In this document: piece by piece, positions 35,501-42,999 of the stretch
Numbering within the stretch: position 1 is the first letter of the stretch
How the letters are laid out: every line of letters starts with the position of its first letter
Origin: Acuticoccus kalidii
Lineage (GTDB): Bacteria > Pseudomonadota > Alphaproteobacteria > Rhizobiales > Amorphaceae
Direction: 5' to 3'
NCBI RefSeq assembly: GCF_021556395.1
Contig: NZ_JAKGCS010000005.1
Span: forward strand, 94,628-158,627
Length of the DNA: 64,000 bases
Translations under genes and position numbers: made by a program
The notes under the pieces: generated by a model
The model's input: the letters and a program-made list of their open reading frames with translations, nothing else
Told to the model about the DNA's origin: nothing
Database searches by the model: none

Positions 35501-37006
35501 ATGGCCCTGTTTGTTCGCCTCGACCAAGTCGACGATGTCGTCACCGCCACCCGTCCGCTGGAGGCGGGGACAGCCGTCGAATCCGTGACCACGACGATGC
35601 TCATCCCGCGTGGGCACAAGATCGCGATGCGCCCCATCAAGTCCGGTGAGCCGGTGCGCAAATATGCGCAGATCATCGGCTATGCGAGCCAGGACATCGC
35701 CCCCGGCGAGCACGTGCACGAGCACAATCTCGCCTTCCGCGCGACCGACGTCGACTATCGCTTCGGCACCAATCTGCGCCCGCCCGCCAAGCCGGAGACG
35801 CAGGACACCTTCATGGGCTACCGCCGCGAGAACGGGCGGATCGGCACGCGCAACTACATCGCCCTCCTCACCAGCGTGAACTGCTCGGCCACCGCCGCGC
35901 ACAAGATCGCCGACCATTTCACCGCCGAGCGGCTGAAGGACTATCCGAACGTTGACGGCGTCGTCGCCTTCGCGCACGGCACCGGCTGCGGCATGGCCGG
36001 CTCGGGCGACGGTTTTGCCGCGCTTCAGCGCACGATGTGGGGCTATGCGCGCCATCCGAACCATGCCGGCGTGCTGATGGTCGGTCTCGGCTGCGAGATG
36101 AACCAGATCGACTGGCTTCTCGAAGCCTACGGCCTCAAGCAGGGCCCGCTGTTCGCCACGATGAACATCCAGGACGTCGCTGGCCTGAAGCGCACCGTCG
36201 ACGCCGGCATCGCTAAGGTCGAGGCGATGTTGCCGCTCGCCAACGAGGCGAAGCGCGAGCCGTGCCCGGCCTCCGCGCTCACCGTGGCGCTGCAGTGCGG
36301 CGGCTCGGACGCCTGGTCCGGCATCACCGCCAATCCGGCGGTCGGCTATGCGTGCGATCTTCTCGTCGCCCAAGGCGGCACCGGCGTGCTCGCCGAGACG
36401 CCGGAGATCTACGGCGCCGAGCATCTCCTCGCCGAGCGGGCCGCGAGCCGTGAGGTCGGCGAGACGCTGATCAAGCGCATCCGCTGGTGGGAGGACTATG
36501 TCGCCCGCAACAAGGGCTCGATGGACAACAACCCGTCGCCCGGCAACAAGCGCGGCGGTCTGACGACGATCCTCGAAAAGTCGCTCGGCGCGGCGGCGAA
36601 GGGGGGCACGACGCCGCTCACCGGCGTCTACGAATATGCCGACGAGATCCGCACGCCGGGCTTCGCCTTCATGGATTCGCCCGGTTACGACCCGGCCTCC
36701 GTGACGGGTCAGATCGCCTCCGGCTCCAACCTCGTGGTGTTCACGACGGGCCGCGGCTCGGCGTTCGGCTCCAAGCCCGCCCCGACGCTGAAGGTCGCGA
36801 CGACGAGCGAGCTCGCCACCAAGATGAACGAGGACATGGACGTCGATGCCGGCCCGATCCTCACCGGCGAGAAGAGCGTCGAGGATGTCGGCCGGGAGAT
36901 CTACCAGCGCCTCCTTGCGGTCGCGTCCGGCGACAAGACGAAATCCGAGGCGCAGGGGCTCGGCGACTACGAGTTCGTGCCCTGGCAGATCGGCGCGGTG
37001 ATGTAG
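35501..37006 (+). CDS. UxaA family altronate/galactarate-type dehydratase
   Basis: A 501-residue sugar-acid dehydratase with both usual parts in one chain: an N-terminal SAF-like domain (1-95, with HVHEHN) and the UxaA catalytic core (GYRRENGRIGTRN, AHGTGCGM, LQCGGSDAWSG, FMDSPGYDPASVTG). Family enzymes remove water from altronate or galactarate to give 2-keto-3-deoxy acids. That product type would feed the SDR and FAH-family enzymes encoded 6 kb upstream. AGGAAA lies just before the ATG. Which acid is used is uncertain. Confidence 0.87.
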   Translation: MALFVRLDQVDDVVTATRPLEAGTAVESVTTTMLIPRGHKIAMRPIKSGEPVRKYAQIIGYASQDIAPGEHVHEHNLAFRATDVDYRFGTNLRPPAKPETQDTFMGYRRENGRIGTRNYIALLTSVNCSATAAHKIADHFTAERLKDYPNVDGVVAFAHGTGCGMAGSGDGFAALQRTMWGYARHPNHAGVLMVGLGCEMNQIDWLLEAYGLKQGPLFATMNIQDVAGLKRTVDAGIAKVEAMLPLANEAKREPCPASALTVALQCGGSDAWSGITANPAVGYACDLLVAQGGTGVLAETPEIYGAEHLLAERAASREVGETLIKRIRWWEDYVARNKGSMDNNPSPGNKRGGLTTILEKSLGAAAKGGTTPLTGVYEYADEIRTPGFAFMDSPGYDPASVTGQIASGSNLVVFTTGRGSAFGSKPAPTLKVATTSELATKMNEDMDVDAGPILTGEKSVEDVGREIYQRLLAVASGDKTKSEAQGLGDYEFVPWQIGAVM

Positions 37007-37057
37007 ACAAGGCCTGCGTCGGAGCGCTGGCCGCAGCGCTCCAGTGCTTCACGATCG

Positions 37058-37084
37058 TCGATCCGCCGCCCGGAGGCGGATCGA
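37058..37084 (+). terminator. Hairpin after the dehydratase gene
   Basis: TCGATCCGCC (37058-37067) pairs perfectly with GGCGGATCGA (37075-37084) over a 7-nt loop. Followed by ACCCTTTCC rather than a clean T-run, so termination strength is uncertain. Confidence 0.55.
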
Positions 37085-37129
37085 ACCCTTTCCGCTCCTC
37101 CGCGTTCCCGCCAGGAAGGGAGCGAGCCG

Positions 37130-37744
37130 ATGACGAAAGCCGAAACGGCGCGCGATCTCATCGCCGCCCATGGAACCACCTTCGCCGAAGAGCTCGGCAT
37201 CAAGCTCGAGAAGAACACCCCGTCGCCGCTGTTTCGCTGGCTGACGGCCTGCATCCTCCTGTCCGCACCGATCCAGCACGCCAACGCGATGACGGCGGCT
37301 CGCGCCCTCGCCGATGCCGGTTACACCACCGTCAAGGCGATGCGCGACGCGACGTGGGAGGCGCGCGTCGAGGTTCTCAACAAAAACGGCTATGCCCGTT
37401 TCGACGAGAAGACCTCACGGATGCTGCAGGACGCCGCGGATCTGCTGATGGACCGCTATCGCGGCGACCTGCGCCGTCTGCGCGAGGCGGCGGGCGCCGA
37501 TCCGGCGGCCGAACGGACGGCGCTGAAGGCGGTGAAGGGCGTCGGCGACGGGGCGGTCGACATTTTCTTCCGCGAGGCACAGGCCGTCTGGCCCGAACTC
37601 TACCCTTTCGCCGACAAGATGGCCCTCGAAGGGGCGAAGAAACACAAGCTCGGCACGGACGCGAAGGCGCTCGCGGGGCTCGTTCCGCAGGCGGAGTATC
37701 CGCGGCTCGTCGCCGCGCTGGTGCGGGAGGCGCTCGAGCGGTGA
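37130..37744 (+). CDS. HhH-GPD-like protein (endonuclease III fold, probably inactive)
   Basis: A 204-residue helical protein with a helix-hairpin-helix core at LKAVKGVGDGAVDIF (about 137-151), as in the endonuclease III superfamily of DNA glycosylases. The catalytic Lys that follows GVG in Nth (GVGRKT) is absent (GVGDGA), and there is only one Cys, so there is no iron-sulfur cluster. It may bind DNA without base-excision activity or use another chemistry. AGGGAG precedes the ATG by 7 nt. Confidence 0.7.
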   Translation: MTKAETARDLIAAHGTTFAEELGIKLEKNTPSPLFRWLTACILLSAPIQHANAMTAARALADAGYTTVKAMRDATWEARVEVLNKNGYARFDEKTSRMLQDAADLLMDRYRGDLRRLREAAGADPAAERTALKAVKGVGDGAVDIFFREAQAVWPELYPFADKMALEGAKKHKLGTDAKALAGLVPQAEYPRLVAALVREALER

Positions 37745-37839
37745 AAAGGCGCTAAACTTTTGAGCAGGTGCGGAATCTGCTAAAGATATAAAAGGAGAAA
37801 CCGCACCCTCTCTTGAGCGTGCGGCGACATTCAATTCTA

Positions 37840-37861
37840 GCGGACGCAAACTTGCGTCCGC
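37840..37861. repeat. Near-perfect palindrome upstream of ppa
   Basis: GCGGACGCAA (37840-37849) and TTGCGTCCGC (37852-37861) flank a 2-bp centre. It lies 120 bp upstream of the pyrophosphatase start, after another short hairpin (CCGCAC 37801-37806 / GTGCGG 37819-37824). It could be an operator or the end of the previous transcript. Confidence 0.45.
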
Positions 37862-37981
37862 GCCGTCCACAGTCGCTGCTTTGCGATTGCATCGCCTCTT
37901 GCCCTCGGCGCTGGCTGCAATAGTGAAGCGTGCGAGCCGGCCTCACGGTCGGCGTGAACGGGAAGCACAAAGGACATGCGC

Positions 37982-38533
37982 ATGCGCATCGACGCCATTC
38001 CGATCGGGAAGAATCCTCCCGACGATGTCAACGTGGTTATCGAGGTTCCGGTGGGCGGGGAGCCCATCAAATACGAGCTCGACAAGGCGTCAGGCACTTT
38101 GTGGGTGGACCGTTTCCTCTACACGCCCACGCGCTACCCGGTGAATTACGGCTTCGTGCCGCACACCCTGTCGGATGACGGCGACCCGATCGACGTCATG
38201 ATCGCGAGCACGCGGCCGATCGTGCCGGGCGCGGTGATGAACGCGCGCCCCATCGGCGTGCTGCACATGGACGACGAGAGCGGCCAGGACGAGAAGATCC
38301 TGTGCGTCCCCTCGACCAAGCTCACCCGCCGCTACGAAAAGGTGACGAGCTACAAGGACATCCCGGAAATCACGATCCAGCAGATCGAGCATTTCTTCCA
38401 GCATTATAAGGATCTCGAGCCCGGCAAGTGGGTGAAGGTCACCGGCTGGGGCGACGTCGACGAGGCGAAGCAGAAGATCCTCGAGGCGGTCGAGCGCGCG
38501 AAGGCCGCGGGCGTCTCCTACGCCGCCGAATAG
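37982..38533 (+). CDS. ppa: Inorganic pyrophosphatase
   Basis: Family I soluble pyrophosphatase that hydrolyses PPi to 2 Pi and pulls biosynthetic reactions forward. It has 183 residues and starts [13 protein letters not shown] as in other alphaproteobacteria. The active-site motif DGDPIDVMI carries the metal-binding Asp residues, with YGFVPHTLS and the metal-site Lys/Asp/Tyr positions present. ATG 37982 is preferred over 37976 because AAAGGA then lies 7 nt upstream. Followed by its own terminator. Confidence 0.95.
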   Translation: MRIDAIPIGKNPPDDVNVVIEVPVGGEPIKYELDKASGTLWVDRFLYTPTRYPVNYGFVPHTLSDDGDPIDVMIASTRPIVPGAVMNARPIGVLHMDDESGQDEKILCVPSTKLTRRYEKVTSYKDIPEITIQQIEHFFQHYKDLEPGKWVKVTGWGDVDEAKQKILEAVERAKAAGVSYAAE

Positions 38534-38625
38534 GCGCCGGCGCACCGTCTGCGCTGCGTGCGCCCGCGGGCGCACGATCTGCGAGGCGTGCCCGGCCGCC
38601 GCAACGGCGTGGCCGCGAATGGTCG

Positions 38626-38653
38626 AAAGGCCGGTCCCTCGGGGCCGGCCTTT
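38626..38653 (+). terminator. Terminator of ppa
   Basis: AAAGGCCGG (38626-38634) pairs with CCGGCCTTT (38645-38653); the A/T ends make it usable in both directions. It lies 92 bp past the ppa stop. Confidence 0.75.
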
Positions 38654-38785
38654 CGTTTGTCGGCATGAGATGGGCGTGGCGGCCTTCGGCGGGTCGCCCT
38701 CGGTCAGCCGCACGGCCGGCCCGCCCACCGCTTGCGCCTTGTTTCGCGCGCTGCTCGCTGCCCGGCGGGGCGGAACGTCAAAAAT

Positions 38786-38799
38786 GTGATTTGTATCAA
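38786..38799 (+). promoter_or_regulatory. CRP/FNR-family binding site of the small-RNA promoter
   Basis: GTGAT-TTGT-ATCAA, one mismatch from the FNR/FixK consensus TTGAT-N4-ATCAA; the flanks (AATGTGA...TCAAATT) also resemble a CRP site. Its centre is 41.5 bp upstream of the predicted start at 38834, with a -10-like TATGTC at 38822-38827. Confidence 0.5.
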
Positions 38800-38833
38800 A
38801 TTCCGGGCGTGCGGATCGCCGTATGTCTTGAGG

Positions 38834-38915
38834 GCCGGAGCCGGGCCCCGACATCCCTCCCTCCGGTGCGATAACCCTCGCGACTTCGCCCCGGACCTCG
38901 GTCCGGGGCCTTTTT
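38834..38915 (+). ncRNA. Candidate trans-acting small RNA
   Basis: About 82 nt between the ppa terminator and the convergent rhodanese gene, with no ORF. Layout: a small 5' hairpin (GGGCC near 38832-38836 with GGCCC near 38844-38848), then an exposed CCCTCCCTCC stretch that could pair with Shine-Dalgarno sites, then an intrinsic terminator. The promoter elements lie at 38786-38827. It resembles the general plan of alphaproteobacterial anti-Shine-Dalgarno sRNAs, but I do not recognise a named family. Confidence 0.5.
38888..38915 (+). terminator. Orphan intrinsic terminator
   Basis: GCCCCGGAC (38888-38896), loop CTCG, GTCCGGGGC (38901-38909), then C and TTTTT (38911-38915). No protein gene on the plus strand ends here; it would end the candidate small RNA. 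Confidence 0.85.
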
Positions 38916-38974
38916 GTCCCGCGTCGGCCCGCGACGCGACCGGGGCCGCAATCGGCGGCCCGTGACTGCCGGTC

Positions 38975-39865
38975 CTATTCGCCGCTGACGGCGTCGCCCC
39001 CGGCATTGGTCCAGCCGACCATGCTTTCCGGGTAGAGCTTCACGTTCTTCTTGCCGGCGAGCTCGGACATCGCGAACCAGTTGGTCGCCGCCCAGTGGCC
39101 GGTGTTGCAGAAGCTCACCGTCTCGCCTTCGGCGGCCGGTGCATTGGCGGCGACCGTGGTCGCATCCGCGCCGGCGACCTCGGTGTCGGAGCCCTCGAAC
39201 CAGGCGGCGAAGGGGAAGCTCTTCGCGCCCTGCAACGTGCCGGCCGAGCTCGCGGCGGCGTGCTTCTTCGCGCCGGCGAAGAAGTCGTCGGGGCGGGCGT
39301 CGACGAGCGTCGCCTGACGCTCGCCCGCGATCACGGCGGCGATGCCCTCACGGTCGATCATCCATTCGTCCGACATCGTGAAGCTCTCATCGGACGGCTC
39401 GACCGCATCGGCCGTCACCTGGAGGCTCTGGCCGTCGGCGATCCAGCCGCGCACGCCGCCATTCAGGATGGCGATCTGCGGGAAGCCGGCCGACTTCAGC
39501 GTCCAGTAGACGCGCGCCGCCGCGCCGAAATCGGTCTGGTCGACGCCGGCATGGGTGACGATGACGGTGTTGTCGGTGCGCAGACCCGCGCTCTGGAGGA
39601 GGGCGGTCAGCGCCTCGTCGGACAGAACGGCGCCGGGATTGTCGGCGGGGCCGCGCCAATCCTCGTACGGCGCGTTGACGGCCCCCGGAAGATGGGCCGT
39701 CGCGAACGCCTTCGGATCGCGGATATCGACGATCGTGACGGAGCCGTCGGCGAAGGAGGCGAGATCCTCCGGCGAGATCAAGGGCTTCCACTCGGTGTCG
39801 GCGGCGAAGGCGGCCGTCGATGCCGAGACGATCGCGGCGAGGGCCGCGAGGGTGATGCGACGCAT
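38975..39865 (-). CDS. Periplasmic tandem-rhodanese sulfurtransferase
   Basis: A 296-residue secreted protein: signal peptide (AAFA-AD, cleavage near residue 21) and two rhodanese domains. The C-terminal domain has the active Cys in SFCNTGHWAATNW. The N-terminal domain has no Cys at the equivalent HAGVDQTDFG site, as is usual for the inactive first domain. Moves sulfane sulfur, e.g. from thiosulfate, to a thiol acceptor in the periplasm. Convergent with ppa; it stands alone. Confidence 0.88.
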   Translation of the reverse strand: MRRITLAALAAIVSASTAAFAADTEWKPLISPEDLASFADGSVTIVDIRDPKAFATAHLPGAVNAPYEDWRGPADNPGAVLSDEALTALLQSAGLRTDNTVIVTHAGVDQTDFGAAARVYWTLKSAGFPQIAILNGGVRGWIADGQSLQVTADAVEPSDESFTMSDEWMIDREGIAAVIAGERQATLVDARPDDFFAGAKKHAAASSAGTLQGAKSFPFAAWFEGSDTEVAGADATTVAANAPAAEGETVSFCNTGHWAATNWFAMSELAGKKNVKLYPESMVGWTNAGGDAVSGE

Positions 39866-39988
39866 GGGGGATCCTCCAAAGGCGTTACCGGCTCGGTGCG
39901 TCGGTAATCGAGTGTCATGGCAAGTTGTTGGCAGATGGACGGATGAAGCCGTCTTGGCAAGTGACGGGTGGTCGCGGCGCCGCGCGGT

Positions 39989-40795
39989 TCAGACGGCGCT
40001 GCGGCTCGGCACTTCGTCGCCGTCCTCGCGGCGGGCGCCGGCGGCGATCCGCTTCTCCATCCAGACGACCTTCTCGTCATAATCGGGATGCAGCGTGCCC
40101 ATCAGCCGATCCCAGAAGGAGAAATGGTTGGCGTAATTATAGTTGTAGGTCGAGTGATGCATGTCGTGGAACGTCACCGACGCGAGCGGCCAGGGCGAGC
40201 GGGACGATTTGCCGGCCGCGAACTCGATGCCCGAATGGCCGATCATCCCGTTGAAATGGTCGAACGCGCGGTGAGCGATGAAGATCGCCGGCGGAAACGG
40301 CACGATCAGCGGCATGAACAGGAAGAAACTCTGCTGGGAGAAGGCGTCGAAGAAGGTGTCGGAATAGTTGCTCCACACCGTCGGCGCGACGGACTGGTGG
40401 TGCAGCGCGTGCCACTTCTTGAACGGGCCGAAATGGTTGAGGCGGTGGACCCAATAGAACCACGTGTCGAACAGGAAGACCGAGCCGAGGAACATCAACG
40501 GCGCCGACCACCAGGTCAGCGCGAACGGATCGAACAGCGTGACGCCCTGGAGCTGGAGATAGAGACCGCCGGCGAAACAGGCGCAGGTGACGATGAGCGA
40601 CCGCGCGCTCGCCCGGATCTCCTTGTTGCGCCGCTTCTGTCCGTCGCGTCGCTCCTGGATCTTGCGTTCGGGATGATGGCGCGACCACAGGGTGAAGGCC
40701 CAGCCGAACACGAGGTACGAGCCGAATACCAGGACATATGTCGCGAGCCAGATCTCACCGAACCCGACGAGATGGTCGATCAGCGATCCCATCAT
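39989..40795 (-). CDS. Sterol desaturase / fatty acid hydroxylase family protein
   Basis: A 268-residue integral membrane di-iron oxygenase. The His clusters that bind the irons are present: HRLNH (117-121), HALHH (129-133), His187 and HDMHH (210-214) with His224. About four membrane segments. It hydroxylates or desaturates a lipid such as a fatty acid, carotenoid or hopanoid-like compound; which one cannot be told. A second ATG directly follows the first. Divergent from tamA across a 276-bp AT-rich spacer. Confidence 0.88.
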   Translation of the reverse strand: MMGSLIDHLVGFGEIWLATYVLVFGSYLVFGWAFTLWSRHHPERKIQERRDGQKRRNKEIRASARSLIVTCACFAGGLYLQLQGVTLFDPFALTWWSAPLMFLGSVFLFDTWFYWVHRLNHFGPFKKWHALHHQSVAPTVWSNYSDTFFDAFSQQSFFLFMPLIVPFPPAIFIAHRAFDHFNGMIGHSGIEFAAGKSSRSPWPLASVTFHDMHHSTYNYNYANHFSFWDRLMGTLHPDYDEKVVWMEKRIAAGARREDGDEVPSRSAV

Positions 40796-41005
40796 GCGCC
40801 TACTCCAAACGTGCGATGTTCCTCTTCCATGTCATATCGCGACCCGAACTGCAAAGTAGCCATTGTTTTCTCAGTTTGATGGCCCCGTGTCCGGGGCGCA
40901 TTCCAATCTGTCGTGTCTCGTTCGAATTGTTTCGACCGCTGCAAGTTTTGGTTCATGCGTAGTGTTGCCCTCATGCCGCAGCTCGCGTTCAAGGAGACTC
41001 GGCGC

Positions 41006-41047
41006 ATGGCAATGCGTTGTGCATTCTGGTTTGCTCGCGCGTATTGA
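41006..41047 (+). CDS. Possible 13-residue leader peptide before tamA
   Basis: ATG at 41006 with AAGGAG 9 nt upstream opens 13 codons ending 24 bp before the tamA ATG. An FNR-like sequence TTGAT-CGAG-ATCAC (41044-41057) overlaps its end. Either may be chance. Confidence 0.15.
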   Translation: MAMRCAFWFARAY

Positions 41048-41071
41048 TCGAGATCACTTGCGTGCGGAGTA

Positions 41072-42985
41072 ATGGAATTGAGCGTAGCCCAACGGTGTCG
41101 GGTGGTGGCGGCGACGGCGCTAATCGCCTGCGTCAGCGTGCCGAACACCGCGGCCGCGTTTGAGATCTTTGGGATACGTCTTTTCGGCGGCGAGCCCGAG
41201 GAGCCGCCGTCTCCCGATGCCGTCAGCTACAAAGTCGATCTCAGCGTCGCGCCGGATGACGGTCTCGAAAAGACGCTGCGGGGCGCCTCGCGTCTGATCG
41301 ACGAGGAAAAAGAGCCGAGCCCGGGCGCGGCGGCGCTGCTGTCCCGTGCGCGCGGCGATTATCAGCGCCTTCTCGGCACGCTCTATGGCGCGGCCCGCTA
41401 CGGCCCGACGATCTCGATCCAGGTCGACGGGGAGGAGGCGGCGAACATTCCGGTCGACGCGCAGTTCGGCGACACCGCCGACGTGAACATCTCCGTCGAT
41501 CCCGGCCCGCTCTTTCATTTCGACAATATCGATATCGTCAACGCCGCCGGCGAGGTGCCGGAGCACTATAACAGCAAGGTGCCGCGGACGCCGGCCGAGC
41601 TCGGTCTCGTGACCGGCGGGCAGGCGAATTCCACCATCGTCCTGGCGAGCGAGGCGGCGCTTGTCGATCGCTGGCGCTACAAGGGCTATCCGAAGGCCGC
41701 GATCGCGAATCGCAATGTCACGGCGAATCACCGCAACTCGACGGTGGACGTGGGCATTCGCGTCGATCCGGGCCGGCTCGCCACCTTCGGCGACACGTCG
41801 GTGTCGGGCACGCAGTACATGGACCCGATGTTCGTCGCCTATTATGCGGGCATCACGCCGGGCGAGACCTACGATCCCGACCAGATCGACCGGGCGCGCG
41901 ATCAGCTGCGCCGGCTCGAGGTGTTCCAGGCGGTCCGCATCCTGGAGGGGGACGAGATCCTGCCCGACGGGTCGCTTCCGATGTCGATCGAGGTCGCGGA
42001 GCGCAAGCGGCGCGTCTATGGCGGCGGCGCATCCTATTCGACGGTGGACGGCATCGGCCTCGAGACCTATTGGCGCCACCGCAACCTGTTCGGCCGCGCC
42101 GAGAAGCTGAATCTCGAGGCGAGCGTCGGCGGCATCGATGCCAATGATCCGGACGAGTACAACTATCGCGTCGCTGCGACCTTCATCAAACCAGGCGTCT
42201 TCAACCCCTATACGGATTTCTCGACGACGATCTTCGGCGAGCAGGATTCGCCCGACACCTATCGCGCCCGCGTCGTCGGTGGCCGGCTCGGTCTCACACG
42301 GCGGATCGGCCAGCGGCTGACCGTGTCCGGCTTCCTGTCCGGCGAATATTCCTCGATCGACCAGACCACGGTCGGCGACGGCGACTTCGTCTTCCTCAGC
42401 ACGCCGCTGACGGCGAAATATGACGGCTCGAACAGCGCGTTGAACCCCACGCGCGGCTATCGCGTCGATGCGGCGTTCGAGCCGTTCTATGAGGCGAACC
42501 ATCACAATGTCGGCGCGATCTCCCAGCTTCAGGGGACGGTCTATATCCCGATCACCTCCGAGCGCTTCGTGCTTGCCGGGCGCGCGTCGGCCGGGTCGAT
42601 CGTCGGCGCGCCGCTTCAGGAAGTGCCGGCCAACAAGCTCTTCTTCGCCGGTGGCGGCGGCTCGATCCGCGGCTATCCCTATCGCGGTGTCGGCCCGATC
42701 GACCGCAATGGCGACGTGATCGGCGGTCGCTCCTATTTCACCGCCTCCGTCGAGGCGCGCGTCGGCGTGACGCGCAATATCGGCATCGTGCCCTTCCTCG
42801 ACATGGGCAACGCCTTCCGCGACGAGTTCCCGAACTTCTCCGAGCCGATGCGCTTCGGCGCCGGCGTCGGCCTGCGCTACAATACCGGCGTCGGCCCGAT
42901 CCGCCTGGACGTCGCCGTTCCCCTCGATCCGTTGGAAGGCGACCCGAACGTCGCTTTCTATATCGGCATCGGCCAAGCCTTCTGA
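41072..42985 (+). CDS. tamA: Outer-membrane translocation/assembly protein TamA (Omp85 family)
   Basis: A 637-residue Omp85 protein: signal peptide (TAAA-FE, near residue 29), POTRA-like domains in the first half and a C-terminal 16-strand barrel (from about 310). The loop-6 motif GGGGSIRGYPYRG (about 527-539) is diagnostic, and the last strand ends in Phe (GIGQAF). With TamB it forms a complex that helps autotransporter insertion and phospholipid transport between membranes. GGAG lies close before the ATG. tamB follows 14 bp later. Confidence 0.93.
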   Translation: MELSVAQRCRVVAATALIACVSVPNTAAAFEIFGIRLFGGEPEEPPSPDAVSYKVDLSVAPDDGLEKTLRGASRLIDEEKEPSPGAAALLSRARGDYQRLLGTLYGAARYGPTISIQVDGEEAANIPVDAQFGDTADVNISVDPGPLFHFDNIDIVNAAGEVPEHYNSKVPRTPAELGLVTGGQANSTIVLASEAALVDRWRYKGYPKAAIANRNVTANHRNSTVDVGIRVDPGRLATFGDTSVSGTQYMDPMFVAYYAGITPGETYDPDQIDRARDQLRRLEVFQAVRILEGDEILPDGSLPMSIEVAERKRRVYGGGASYSTVDGIGLETYWRHRNLFGRAEKLNLEASVGGIDANDPDEYNYRVAATFIKPGVFNPYTDFSTTIFGEQDSPDTYRARVVGGRLGLTRRIGQRLTVSGFLSGEYSSIDQTTVGDGDFVFLSTPLTAKYDGSNSALNPTRGYRVDAAFEPFYEANHHNVGAISQLQGTVYIPITSERFVLAGRASAGSIVGAPLQEVPANKLFFAGGGGSIRGYPYRGVGPIDRNGDVIGGRSYFTASVEARVGVTRNIGIVPFLDMGNAFRDEFPNFSEPMRFGAGVGLRYNTGVGPIRLDVAVPLDPLEGDPNVAFYIGIGQAF

Positions 42986-42999
42986 TCGGAGGAAATGCG

